This document shows positions 35,984-44,612 of a stretch of 64,000 nt of DNA, one piece after another (position 1 is the stretch's first letter; each line of letters begins with the position of its first letter). Position numbers and translations under genes: made by a program. Source of the stretch: Mycolicibacterium iranicum (GTDB lineage: Bacteria; Actinomycetota; Actinomycetes; Mycobacteriales; Mycobacteriaceae); assembly GCF_014190915.1 (NCBI RefSeq), contig NZ_JACHVU010000016.1, forward strand, positions 1 to 64,000, written 5' to 3'. The notes beneath the pieces are model-generated. The model searched no databases and was not told the origin of the DNA. It saw only the letters and a list, made by a program, of their open reading frames with translations.

Positions 35984-36814
35984 ATGTCCACGTGTGGCGA
36001 CAAGGTCCGGTCCCGGCTCGCGCGGGTCGGCGTCGTGCTCGCAGTACTCGGCGCGCCGTCGCTCGGGGCGGCGCCCGCACAGGCCGCGCCCGCGCCCCAG
36101 ATCAGCGCCGAGAGCGAACAGATCCTGGCGTCGATGCTCACCGCAGTCGCCGAGGTGCCGGACACCGACGCCGGGGCGCGGTCCGACGCCGTCTCGCGGC
36201 AGTTCCTCGGCACGCCTTACGGCGCACACACGCTGATCGGTTCGGACACCGAGCCCGAGCAGCTCGTGGTGGACCTGCAGCAGGTGGACTGCTTCACCTA
36301 CGCCGACTATGTCGAGGCCCTGAAGAGGTCCGACGACCGCGATGAGTTCCTGGCCCGTCTCGTCGACGTCCGCTACAAGTCGGGTGACGTCTCGTTCGAG
36401 AGCCGCAAACACTTCTTCACCGACTGGGCGGCCTCGGCGCCCGCGGTCGCGACCGACGTCACGGCCTCGCTCAGCGACGCCGCCGTCGAGACGGAGAAGA
36501 ACCTCAACGCCAAGGACTCCGGAGGCGTATATCTACCCGGACTTCCGGTCGTCCCCCGGACGGTCACCTACATTCCGAGCGACCAGGTGGACTCCGGAGT
36601 CCTCGACCGATTACGAACCGGTGACTATGTCGGGGCGTTCGCGCGCGACGGCGGGCTCGATGTCACCCATGTCGGCATCTACATCGACGGGCCCGACGGA
36701 CCCGTCTTTCGCAACGCTTCGTCGCTGACCTCGCAAAACAGAGTCATCGACAGCCCCCTGACGGATTATCTGGAGACCGTGCCGGGCATCGTGGTGCTGC
36801 GCCCCGTCGTGTGA
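35984..36814 (+). CDS. DUF1460 family secreted amidase-like protein
   Basis: A 276-residue exported protein of the NlpC/P60-like DUF1460 family (related to N-acetylmuramoyl-L-alanine amidases). Signal peptide about 1-33 ending AAPAQA-AP. The probable catalytic Cys is in VDCFTYADYVEAL (about residue 105), and the His in LDVTHVGIYIDGPDG (about residue 227). The ATG at 35984 follows TACAGT (35972-35977) by 6 bases, suggesting a leaderless mRNA. Divergent from the lytic transglycosylase with about 100 bases between. Confidence 0.85.
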   Translation: MSTCGDKVRSRLARVGVVLAVLGAPSLGAAPAQAAPAPQISAESEQILASMLTAVAEVPDTDAGARSDAVSRQFLGTPYGAHTLIGSDTEPEQLVVDLQQVDCFTYADYVEALKRSDDRDEFLARLVDVRYKSGDVSFESRKHFFTDWAASAPAVATDVTASLSDAAVETEKNLNAKDSGGVYLPGLPVVPRTVTYIPSDQVDSGVLDRLRTGDYVGAFARDGGLDVTHVGIYIDGPDGPVFRNASSLTSQNRVIDSPLTDYLETVPGIVVLRPVV

Positions 36815-36831
36815 CGCGTGCGCAGGCCCCC

Positions 36832-36860
36832 TGTTTGACTCCCAACCAAGTGGTTAGTCT
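36832..36860 (+). promoter_or_regulatory. Promoter with palindromic operator before acyl-CoA dehydrogenase pair
   Basis: TGTTTG (36832-36837), a 17-base spacer and TAGTCT (36855-36860) form a promoter. The spacer contains the palindrome AACCAAGTGGTT (36844-36855), which touches the -10. Its size and position suit a TetR or GntR-type repressor of fatty-acid genes. The regulator is not adjacent. Confidence 0.5.
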
Positions 36861-36895
36861 GGCCGGGGGTCCATCGATGAACCAGGAGGCCGCAC

Positions 36896-38053
36896 ATGCA
36901 GCTGGCGCTGACGCCTGAGGAAGCCGCGTTCCGCGACGAGCTTCGCACCTTCTACCGGACCGAGATCCCCGAGGAGATCCGCGAGCGCACGCGTGTCGGG
37001 GCCGAGGCCAACCGCGACGACATCGTCACGAGCAACAAGATCCTCAACGACCACGGGCTCATGGTGCCGAACTGGCCCGTCGAGTGGGGTGGCAAGGACT
37101 GGACGCCGATCCAGCAGCAGATCTGGCTCGACGAGATGCAGCTGGCCTGTGTCCCCGAGCCGCTGACGTTCAACGCGAACATGGTCGGCCCCGTGATCGC
37201 CGAGTTCGGCTCGCAGGAGATCAAGGAACGCTTCCTGCCGCCGACCGCGGCGGTGGACATCTGGTGGTGTCAGGGATTCTCCGAACCGGAGGCGGGCTCC
37301 GATCTGGCGTCGCTGCGGACGACCGCTATTCGTGATGGCGACAGCTATGTCGTCAACGGCCAGAAGACGTGGACGACCCTCGGCCAGTACGCCGACTGGA
37401 TCTTCTGCCTCGTCCGGACCGATCCGAATGCCCCGAAGAAGCAGGCGGGCATCTCCTTCCTGCTCATCGACATGAACACCCCCGGCATCACGCTGCGGCC
37501 GATCAAGCTGATCGACGGCAGCTACGAGGTCAACGAGGTCTTCTTCGAAGACGTCCGGGTTCCCGCCGATCAGCTCGTCGGCGAGGAGAACCAGGGCTGG
37601 ACCTACGCGAAGTATCTGCTGGGCAACGAGCGCAACGGCATCGCCCAGGTCGGACGCACGAAGCTGCGGCTGTCGGAGGTCAAGGAGCGCGCCAAGGCCT
37701 CCGGGCTGATCGACGATCCGCTGTTCGCCGCCCGCCTCGCCGAGGCCGAGAACGACATCCTGGCATTGGAATTGACGCAGATGCGTGTCGCGTCCGGCTC
37801 CAAGGCCGGAAAGCCCAACCCCGCGTCCTCGGTGCTGAAGCTGCGGGGAAGCCAGCTGCAACAGGTCGCCACCGAACTTCTCGTGGAGGTCGCCGGCGCC
37901 GACGCGTTGCCGTTCGACGGTGACGGCATCTCCTCGGCCGGCTGGGCCCAGCACAGCGCGCCGCGGTACCTCAACTACCGCAAGACCTCGATCTACGGCG
38001 GTAGCAACGAGGTTCAGCGCACCATCATTTCGTCGACCATCCTCGGATTGTGA
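36896..38053 (+). CDS. Acyl-CoA dehydrogenase, first subunit of a probable heteromer
   Basis: FAD-dependent enzyme of 385 residues. CQGFSEPEAGSDLASL (about 122-137) and the C-terminal IYGGSNEVQRTIISSTIL are family motifs for FAD and substrate binding. A perfect AGGAGG lies 6 bases before the ATG. It is 14 bases from a second, divergent acyl-CoA dehydrogenase gene; mycobacteria use such pairs as alpha2beta2 enzymes for steroid side chains and other bulky acyl-CoAs. Exact substrate cannot be read from sequence. Confidence 0.93.
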   Translation: MQLALTPEEAAFRDELRTFYRTEIPEEIRERTRVGAEANRDDIVTSNKILNDHGLMVPNWPVEWGGKDWTPIQQQIWLDEMQLACVPEPLTFNANMVGPVIAEFGSQEIKERFLPPTAAVDIWWCQGFSEPEAGSDLASLRTTAIRDGDSYVVNGQKTWTTLGQYADWIFCLVRTDPNAPKKQAGISFLLIDMNTPGITLRPIKLIDGSYEVNEVFFEDVRVPADQLVGEENQGWTYAKYLLGNERNGIAQVGRTKLRLSEVKERAKASGLIDDPLFAARLAEAENDILALELTQMRVASGSKAGKPNPASSVLKLRGSQLQQVATELLVEVAGADALPFDGDGISSAGWAQHSAPRYLNYRKTSIYGGSNEVQRTIISSTILGL

Positions 38054-38067
38054 GATAGGGCCCGGAC

Positions 38068-39186
38068 ATGGATTTCCAACTCAGTGAAGAGCAGGTCCTG
38101 CTTCGCGACACCACGCGCGACATGCTGTCGCGCACGTATGACATCGAGAGTCGCCTCAAGGTCCTCGACAGCGATCTCGGCTGGAGCCGAGACGTGTGGA
38201 ACCAGCTCGCCGAAGTGGGCGTCCTGGGTCTCGGATTCGAGGAGGACGCGGGCGGCCAGCTCGAGATCCAGGTGGTGCTGACCGAGGTCGGCCGCCGTCT
38301 GGCACCCGAACCGGTTCTGCACGGCGCCCTCGGCCCGGGGGCACTGATCGCCGAGGTCGGATCCGAGAAGCAGCGGTCGATCCTCGACGACGTCGCCGGC
38401 GGGGAGCGGCTCCTGGCGTTCGCGCACCTCGAGCCGGGAATGCGCCGCCCCGGCGCCGCGGTGACGACCAAGGCTGTGCGAGAGGGGGACTCGTGGTCGT
38501 TGTCGGGCACGAAGAATCCCGTGCTGGCTGGCGACTGCGCCGACACGCTCGTCGTCAGCGCATCGCTGCCGGATGGCGGGACGGGCTTGTTCCTGGTCAA
38601 TGCCGATGCGGCGCAACGTAAGCCGTACCGGACCTTCGACGGACAGCGTGGCGCCCAGATCGACTTCGACTCGGCACCGGCCGAGCCGCTGGGTGACGCC
38701 GTCGACGCTTCCGAGGCGATTTCCCGTGCCCTGGTGCGTATTTCGTCCGGGTTGTGTGCCGAAGCGCTCGGCGCCATGGAGGAGTCGTTGCGGCTGACGT
38801 CGGAGTACCTGACGCAGCGCAAGCAGTTCGGAGTGACCCTGAGCAAGTTCCAGACGCTCACTCAGCGCGCTGCCGACATGTACGTGTCGCTCGAATTGGC
38901 CCGCAGCATGGCGCTGTATGCGGCGATGTCGGTCGCCGACGGGAACCTCGACGAGACGATCGCCGCGCGCGCCAAGTTGCAGATCGGCCGCTCCGGCCGC
39001 CACATCGCCCAGGAGTCGATCCAGTTGCACGGCGGCATCGGCGTGACGGCCGAATACCCCATCGGGCACTACGCGGCGCGACTGACGGCGATCGAGAACA
39101 CGTTCGGCTCGACCCAGGACCAGCTGCATGTGCTGATCGGCCAGCTCGACGACTACGAGGTCATCTCGGTCAGCACCACCGCGTAG
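38068..39186 (+). CDS. Acyl-CoA dehydrogenase, second subunit
   Basis: A 372-residue partner of the preceding protein. It has the QLHGGIGVTAEYPIGHY motif near residue 315, missing from the first subunit, but lacks the GGSNEVQR motif. This complementary loss is what is expected if FAD sites form between two unlike subunits. The middle Gly-rich domain is less conserved. Last gene of the two-gene unit. Confidence 0.9.
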   Translation: MDFQLSEEQVLLRDTTRDMLSRTYDIESRLKVLDSDLGWSRDVWNQLAEVGVLGLGFEEDAGGQLEIQVVLTEVGRRLAPEPVLHGALGPGALIAEVGSEKQRSILDDVAGGERLLAFAHLEPGMRRPGAAVTTKAVREGDSWSLSGTKNPVLAGDCADTLVVSASLPDGGTGLFLVNADAAQRKPYRTFDGQRGAQIDFDSAPAEPLGDAVDASEAISRALVRISSGLCAEALGAMEESLRLTSEYLTQRKQFGVTLSKFQTLTQRAADMYVSLELARSMALYAAMSVADGNLDETIAARAKLQIGRSGRHIAQESIQLHGGIGVTAEYPIGHYAARLTAIENTFGSTQDQLHVLIGQLDDYEVISVSTTA

Positions 39187-39399
39187 GCAGCTGGTGTGAC
39201 CTGGTAGACCCTTTCGGCTGTGTTGTTTGCTGCCGCTCGGATCACACCAGGTGAAACCACGGTGCGACGTAGCCGCCGGGTCCGTGCCGCGTCCCCGCGT
39301 TCGAGAAATGGGCGCTCGCCGGGTAATACTTCGGGCACAAAAAGCGATACAACATAGGTACACCCTGAAACGAGCATCCGATCAGGCAAGGAGCGCACG
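39187..39399. other. Intergenic region before small PPGH protein
   Basis: A 213-base gap. The last part (39330-39365) is relatively AT-rich, with CATAGG at 39351-39356 as a possible -10, but no clear -35. No other structure was seen. Confidence 0.3.
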
Positions 39400-39618
39400 A
39401 TGCAGGTGAAGAAGTTTGTTGTGGCGGCCGCGGTGACCGCGGGCCTCGGCACCGGAATGTTCCTGGGCGCCGGCCAGGCGTCGGCAGACCCGAAGTGGTG
39501 GGAGCCGCTGCCTCCCGGGCATGTGGGTCAGATCGTCGATGTGCCGCCCGGCCATATCGGCCAGTGGGTCGGCGTCCCGCCCGGTCACTGGGACAAGCCG
39601 TGGAAATGGTTCAACTAG
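39400..39618 (+). CDS. Small secreted PPGH-repeat protein
   Basis: A 72-residue exported protein. Signal peptide about 1-29 (VVAAAVTAGLGTGMFLGAGQASA), then a mature part of about 43 residues with three near-repeats: LPPGHVGQIVD, VPPGHIGQWVG, VPPGHWDKPW. Regularly spaced His and Trp residues could bind metal or surfaces, but this is a guess. AAGGAG (39388-39393) is a good ribosome site. No known family was recognised. Confidence 0.75.
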   Translation: MQVKKFVVAAAVTAGLGTGMFLGAGQASADPKWWEPLPPGHVGQIVDVPPGHIGQWVGVPPGHWDKPWKWFN

Positions 39619-39628
39619 CACCACCCGT

Positions 39629-40333
39629 TCACTCGGCGCTGCTGTACGCGTCGTGGAGCCGGAACCACCCGTAGGGTGGCCCCTGGGGCCACCCTACCGG
39701 TGAATCCTCCCAATCCTCCTGCCGCCCATAGGCGGTCAGGTCGAGTAGGTCGAACACCATCATGAACGTTTCCTCCCCGCGGTCGAAGGTCTGCCACGTG
39801 TGAAACACGCGGTCGCCGTCACGCAGGAACGCACTGATCGAATGGCGCTCCTCGCCGTCGACGGTGGCGCCGAAGTCGTCGTTGAACGTGGTGGTGCCCG
39901 AGGACACCCACGGTAGGTCCCAACCCATGCGGTCTTTGAACGCGACCAGCTTGCCCACCGGCGCCCGGGACACCAGCACCAAGGACGTGTCCCTGGCGTG
40001 CAGATGGGACAGGGGACCTACGTGGTCGGCCATCATCGAACAACCGCTACACCCTTCGTCCCAATCCGGCCCGAACATGAAGTGCTGCACGATCAGCTGG
40101 CGGCGTCCGTCGAAGAGGTCCCCCAACGTCAGGGGGCCCGCCTCGGTGTCGAACACGTACGGCGTGTCGATCTCGACCATCGGCAGCCGGCGACGCGCCG
40201 CGCTGACAGCGTCTTTGAGACGGGTGAGTTCCTTCTCACGGACGAGAAGAGCGGCGCGGGCCTTCTCCCACTCGGCGCGCGACACGATCGGCGGCAATGC
40301 TCTCGGGGTCTCGTCGGCTGCGGCGGTGTCCAT
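39629..40333 (-). CDS. DUF899 thioredoxin-like protein
   Basis: A 234-residue cytoplasmic protein of the DUF899 (AhpC/TSA-like) family. FMFGPDWDEGCSGCSMMADHVGPL (about 84-107) has the CxxC position of the thioredoxin fold as GCSGC; the C-terminal GWPQGPPYGWFRLHDAY is typical of the family. Role unknown, perhaps in redox detoxification. The ATG at 40333 was preferred to one 8 codons upstream. It converges on the PPGH protein gene. Confidence 0.85.
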   Translation of the reverse strand: MDTAAADETPRALPPIVSRAEWEKARAALLVREKELTRLKDAVSAARRRLPMVEIDTPYVFDTEAGPLTLGDLFDGRRQLIVQHFMFGPDWDEGCSGCSMMADHVGPLSHLHARDTSLVLVSRAPVGKLVAFKDRMGWDLPWVSSGTTTFNDDFGATVDGEERHSISAFLRDGDRVFHTWQTFDRGEETFMMVFDLLDLTAYGRQEDWEDSPVGWPQGPPYGWFRLHDAYSSAE

Positions 40334-40357
40334 GCCCCCGAGCTTGCCACCGCACAC

Positions 40358-41251
40358 TCAACCGAAGTCGGTGATCAGCTCCGCCACCTGTCGCACCTGA
40401 TCGATGTCCGAGTTCGTCGGGATGAGGTGGATCTCATCGGTGCCGACGGACGCGAAGCGCTGCAACACCTCTCGAAGCTCCTCGACGGTGCCGGCGAATC
40501 CGGTGGTGGGCGCCATCGCATCGACGAATTCCGACGGAATCCAGTTCATGTAACGCAGCAGGTGGCGGTGCACCTGCGCCCGAGGCGTGTCGCCCTCGCC
40601 GATCGCGAACCAGAACGACGTCGCCAGATGGGGTGCGCCCTTGCCCGCCTGCTGCCAGGCGTCCCGCGCCACGTCGAACAGTTCAACCTGTTTGTCGACG
40701 TCCAGATCGAGCGTGGTGCCGGCCAGGCCGTCCGCCCAGGCGGCCGCGCTGCGCACCGTCTTCGATCCGAGCGTGCCGACATGCAGTACGGGTCCACCCG
40801 GCTGCGCCGGCGGCGGACCCACCGGCAGCGTCGATTCGGTGATCTTCTCGCCCGCCCAGACCCGCTTCATCACCGCGACGCGGTCGGCCATCTGACGCAT
40901 CGTCTGCGTGGCGGGATCGGCGCCGACGGCGCGGTAATCCTCGTGTCGCCCACCGACTCCGATGCCCACGGTCAGCCTGCCCTCGCAGAGCATGTCGCCG
41001 GTCGCGAGCTGTTTGGCGAGCATCACCGGATCATGCAGCTGTGGGATGACGACGGTGGTCACCAACCGGACGCGCTCGGTCCAGGCGGCGAGCGCCCCCA
41101 GCAGCGTCAGGCTCTCCGGATTGTCGAACGCGATCCGCTCACCCCAGCACAGCGACGAGAAGTCGGCGCCGTCGACCAGCTGCGCCCACGATTTCAAGGT
41201 CTGGCGGTCGAGGCCGGGTTCCATCACCGGCATCGTCATCCCGATACGCAC
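40358..41251 (-). CDS. LLM-class F420-dependent oxidoreductase
   Basis: A 297-residue luciferase-like TIM-barrel protein, likely using cofactor F420 as in most mycobacterial members. ITESTLPVGPPPAQPGGPVLHVG, VGIGVGGRHEDYRAVG and the N-terminal VRIGMTMPVMEPGLD are typical. Substrate unknown. The GTG at 41251 gives the family N-terminus. It starts 20 bases after the TehA-like transporter gene ends, so both may be one transcript. Confidence 0.88.
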   Translation of the reverse strand: MRIGMTMPVMEPGLDRQTLKSWAQLVDGADFSSLCWGERIAFDNPESLTLLGALAAWTERVRLVTTVVIPQLHDPVMLAKQLATGDMLCEGRLTVGIGVGGRHEDYRAVGADPATQTMRQMADRVAVMKRVWAGEKITESTLPVGPPPAQPGGPVLHVGTLGSKTVRSAAAWADGLAGTTLDLDVDKQVELFDVARDAWQQAGKGAPHLATSFWFAIGEGDTPRAQVHRHLLRYMNWIPSEFVDAMAPTTGFAGTVEELREVLQRFASVGTDEIHLIPTNSDIDQVRQVAELITDFG

Positions 41252-41271
41252 GTCGGCGATTCTGGCAGGTG

Positions 41272-42405
41272 TCAGCGCGCCGCGGCGGGCGGGTCCTTGT
41301 ATGCCCGGATCGGGTCGGTGCCGGGCGGCGCGAACAGGCCTCCCCGCAGACCGCCGCGGAACGTGCGTACCGCCACCAGCAGCCACGTGGACAGCAGGCC
41401 GAGGTAGGCGACCGCGGCGGCATAGCGGAACGCCGGCAGTGACGTGTGCACCGCAAGCTGGGTGGTACCGGTGACGAACGTGCCCACCGGGAAGGTCAGG
41501 CTCCACCACGTCAACGCGAAGGGCATTCCGCGTCGCAGGGTGCGCACGGTCAGCGCGGAGGCCAGCGCGATCCACAGCACCGCGAACCCCCACACGGGCA
41601 CCCCGTAGAGCACCGCGAACACCCGCATCCCGTCGGCCAGCTTCTCGTCGACGGCCAGCGCCGCGTCGGTGCCGAGAAGTCCTGCCACAGTGATCGATTG
41701 GCCCAGCGGACCGAGGACGATCCAGAGGGTGGGCACTCTGGCCGTGCCCGAGGTGCCGAAGTGGGCGAGGCGACTCCACACCATCGTGATGATGATCAGG
41801 GACGCGATCAACGACAGGCCGAACATGGCGTAGCAGCCGTACAGCATCGTCGCCCGGCCCGGGCCGGGCGCCATGTGCGGGATCAGCAGGCTTCCCGTGG
41901 CGGCGGCCACCATCGGCGGCACCACCGGCATCAGCCAGCCGCCGAACGCGGCATCGGGCTCGACGCGGTACTGGGTGAACATCAGGTACGGGATGCTCAT
42001 CGCCGTCACCAGCCCGCCCAGCGTCCCCGCCACCCACAGCGCCCACGCCAGGTCGACAGCCAGTCGTGCACCGATCAGGTCATGGCCGATCAGCAGCGCG
42101 CCCGATGCGACGGTCAACAGGGCCATCGGGGCCGCCCCGTAGAAGTGCGCCATCGTCGGGTTGCGGGCGTGACTGCGCGCCACGGTCGGGTTGCGCAGCC
42201 AGTGCGCGAGCATGGCCAGCATCAGCACCACCAGCCACAGCGCCGAGACCACCCAGACCACCAGCGCGAAGGCCCGCAGGCCCGGTAGTACGGGGAGGGT
42301 GGCGCCGGCGGTCGCGACGATGCCGGTGCCCATCACCGAGGCGAACCAGTTCGGCCCGAGATAACCCAGGATGGTCGGCCGGCGCTCCGGTGTCTCCGCG
42401 GTCAT
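41272..42405 (-). CDS. TehA/SLAC1-type transporter (tellurite/C4-dicarboxylate family)
   Basis: A 377-residue integral membrane protein with ten hydrophobic segments, of the voltage-dependent anion channel/TDT family that includes TehA and sulfite exporters. LGPNWFASVMGTGIVA at residues 15-30 and FALTWWSLTFPVGTF near residue 305 are typical; the latter includes the pore region. The exported ion cannot be predicted. The ATG at 42405 removes a spurious 62-residue extension. CATACT lies 7 bases upstream on the minus strand. Confidence 0.87.
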   Translation of the reverse strand: MTAETPERRPTILGYLGPNWFASVMGTGIVATAGATLPVLPGLRAFALVVWVVSALWLVVLMLAMLAHWLRNPTVARSHARNPTMAHFYGAAPMALLTVASGALLIGHDLIGARLAVDLAWALWVAGTLGGLVTAMSIPYLMFTQYRVEPDAAFGGWLMPVVPPMVAAATGSLLIPHMAPGPGRATMLYGCYAMFGLSLIASLIIITMVWSRLAHFGTSGTARVPTLWIVLGPLGQSITVAGLLGTDAALAVDEKLADGMRVFAVLYGVPVWGFAVLWIALASALTVRTLRRGMPFALTWWSLTFPVGTFVTGTTQLAVHTSLPAFRYAAAVAYLGLLSTWLLVAVRTFRGGLRGGLFAPPGTDPIRAYKDPPAAAR

Positions 42406-42421
42406 GCCGCTCAGTATGGCG

Positions 42422-42488
42422 ACCGCGAGCGCGCGCGAAATGCCGGCTCGGGGCGGCGTGTCGACGGGCAGACACGCGCGCTCGCGGT
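42422..42488. repeat. Perfect 14-bp inverted repeat between transporter and kinase genes
   Basis: ACCGCGAGCGCGCG (42422-42435) and CGCGCGCTCGCGGT (42475-42488) are exact inverted copies around 39 bases, which contain an inner GTGTC/GACAC pair. The structure lies in the 197-base gap between divergent genes, directly upstream of the transporter -10. It may be a mobile palindromic repeat or a regulator target. Confidence 0.7.
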
Positions 42489-42602
42489 GCAGAGGGGGCA
42501 CGTATAGGGCCGTATGGAGTCGCAGGGAGGGGTGGTTTTCCCCCGGGGGATTCTCGGGAAAACGTTGTGTCGCCGCGGCGTGCCGATCCATAGGTTGGTT
42601 TC

Positions 42603-43937
42603 ATGCCTGCAGTCACCGAGACAGATGCCGTCGACACCGCACCGGTGGACGTACCCGAGTCGGCCGATGCTCCCCCGGCACCGCGCCGCCGAATGCTCGG
42701 CGTCCCGGCCAGCGCGTCGCTGCTCGTCGGAGGAGCCTTCGCGGTGGTCTGGTTCTGGATTCCGTTGGCCCTGTTGGTCATTGCGGTCTCGTCGATCCCG
42801 AGCATCATCGGATTCGTGATCGCCGGCGTGGCGTTCATCTACGTGATGCGCGGTGTCGACCGCGTCGAACGGGTGCGCTCCGAAGCCATCTTCGGTATGG
42901 GCATCGGGGTGCCCGCGCGCCGGTTGTCGCCCTACACCGGCTTCCAGCGGTGGGCCCATCAGCTGTGGCTGGACGTGAGCAGCGCCCGGTTCTGGAAATC
43001 GGCGGCCCACCACTACCTGCGGATGATCTACGACGCGTCGGTGACCGCCCTCGCCGTCGCACTGCTGGCGTTCGCTTTCCTGGCCCCCGCGGCCGCGATC
43101 GCCGTCGGGCACAGCGATCCCGACGCCGGATTGTCATTCCTGCCCACACCGCTGGCGTGGCTGCTGGCGCTGGTGGCGCTGGCCGCCGCCGTGGCGCTGG
43201 TGGTGTTCGCGCCGGTGCTCGACGCGACGATCGACCGTTGGCTGCTGCCGGCGTCGCCCACTGCGGCGCTGCAGCACGAGGTGAGCGCGTTGGCCGATGC
43301 GCGCCAGGGTGCGGTGACGTCGGCACAGACCGAACGGCACCGCATCGAACGCGACCTCCACGACAGCGTGCAGCCGCGACTGGTGTCGCTGGCCATGACG
43401 ATCGGGCTGGCGCAGACGAAGCTCGACACCGATCTGCCCGCGGCCAAGGAGCTGATCGCCGAAGCGCACGACGACGCCAAGAGCGCGCTCGTGGAGTTGC
43501 GCAACGTGGTGCGCGGCATCGCGCCGACCATCCTGTCCGACCGCGGCCTCGACGCCGCCCTGTCGGCGGTGGTGCAGCGCGCGGCGAACTCAGGTGTTCC
43601 GACGACGCTGAGCGTGCACCTGCCGCGCCGGCTGCCCGAGGAGGTCGAGGCGTGCGCCTACTTCGTCGTCGCCGAGGCGCTGACGAACGTCAGCCGCCAT
43701 TCGGGGGCCACCACCGCCGCGGTCACCGTGCGCCTCGACGAGACCGCTCAGCAGTTGCACGTCAGCGTGTTCGACGACGGGAGGGGCGGTGCGCGCGTCG
43801 TAGAGGACCACGGTGACGGGGAAGCCACCGGCCTGCGCGGACTCGACGAACGGGTGCGTGCGGCCCGCGGGACGTTCTCGGTGAGCAGCCCGGCCACCGG
43901 ACCGACGATCGTCAGCGCGGTGCTGCCGTGCGCGTAG
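42603..43937 (+). CDS. NarL-type sensor histidine kinase
   Basis: A 444-residue membrane sensor. Four hydrophobic segments (about 38-60, 61-82, 148-170, 182-205) form a membrane domain without a large outer loop. The dimerisation domain has TERHRIERDLHDSVQPRL with the phosphorylated His at about residue 256; the ATPase domain ends with LRGLDERVRAARGTF. It resembles MadS/LiaS-like sensors that respond to membrane state. The stop overlaps the regulator gene by 10 bases. Confidence 0.93.
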   Translation: MPAVTETDAVDTAPVDVPESADAPPAPRRRMLGVPASASLLVGGAFAVVWFWIPLALLVIAVSSIPSIIGFVIAGVAFIYVMRGVDRVERVRSEAIFGMGIGVPARRLSPYTGFQRWAHQLWLDVSSARFWKSAAHHYLRMIYDASVTALAVALLAFAFLAPAAAIAVGHSDPDAGLSFLPTPLAWLLALVALAAAVALVVFAPVLDATIDRWLLPASPTAALQHEVSALADARQGAVTSAQTERHRIERDLHDSVQPRLVSLAMTIGLAQTKLDTDLPAAKELIAEAHDDAKSALVELRNVVRGIAPTILSDRGLDAALSAVVQRAANSGVPTTLSVHLPRRLPEEVEACAYFVVAEALTNVSRHSGATTAAVTVRLDETAQQLHVSVFDDGRGGARVVEDHGDGEATGLRGLDERVRAARGTFSVSSPATGPTIVSAVLPCA

Positions 43938-44572
43938 TGATCGCCGAGGATTCGGCCCTGCTGCGGGCCGGCATCGAACGGATCCTCACCGACGCCGGCC
44001 ACCAGGTCGTCGCCGGGGTGCCCGATGCGACGAACCTGCTGCGCCTGGTCAACGACGAGCGCCCCGACCTGGCCATCCTTGATGTCCGGATGCCGCCGAC
44101 ATTCACCGACGAGGGCATCAGGGCCGCGGCGCTGCTGCGCAGCCAGAATCCGGAATCACCGGTGCTCGTGCTCTCCCATTACGTGGAGGAGCGGTATGCG
44201 GCCGACCTGATCGCCTCCGACACAAGGGGTTTCGGCTACCTGCTCAAGGACCGGGTGGCCGACGTGCCGGCATTCCTGGATGCGGTGCGGGTCGTCGGCT
44301 CGGGCGGGACGGTCCTCGACCCCGAGGTGGTGTCCCAGATCCTCGTGCGCTCGCACCGCCGCAACATCCTCCACGCGCTGACCCCCAGGGAACACGAAGT
44401 GCTGCAACTGATGGCCGAGGGCAAGACGAACTCGGCGATCGCCTCGGGCCTGCACATGTCGGTCGGCTCGGCCGAGAAACACATCGCCTCGATCTTCTCG
44501 AAACTGAACCTCGCGCCCGACGAGAGCGAGAACCGCCGCGTGCTCGCGGTGCTGCGCTACCTCGAATCCTGA
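43928..44572 (+). CDS. LuxR/NarL-family response regulator
   Basis: A 214-residue regulator. Receiver domain: acidic pair in VVIAEDSALL, phospho-Asp in LAILDVRMPP (about residue 53), Lys in YLLKDRV. The C-terminal LuxR helix-turn-helix has LTPREHEVLQLMAEGKTNSAIA (about 150-171). Overlaps the kinase gene and so is its partner. The following DUF4097 gene is a likely target, being co-directional after 40 bases. Confidence 0.95.
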   Translation: MRVVIAEDSALLRAGIERILTDAGHQVVAGVPDATNLLRLVNDERPDLAILDVRMPPTFTDEGIRAAALLRSQNPESPVLVLSHYVEERYAADLIASDTRGFGYLLKDRVADVPAFLDAVRVVGSGGTVLDPEVVSQILVRSHRRNILHALTPREHEVLQLMAEGKTNSAIASGLHMSVGSAEKHIASIFSKLNLAPDESENRRVLAVLRYLES

Positions 44573-44612
44573 CGCCCGATTCCGCAATCCTGAAGGCCCG
44601 GAAAGGTACCCC

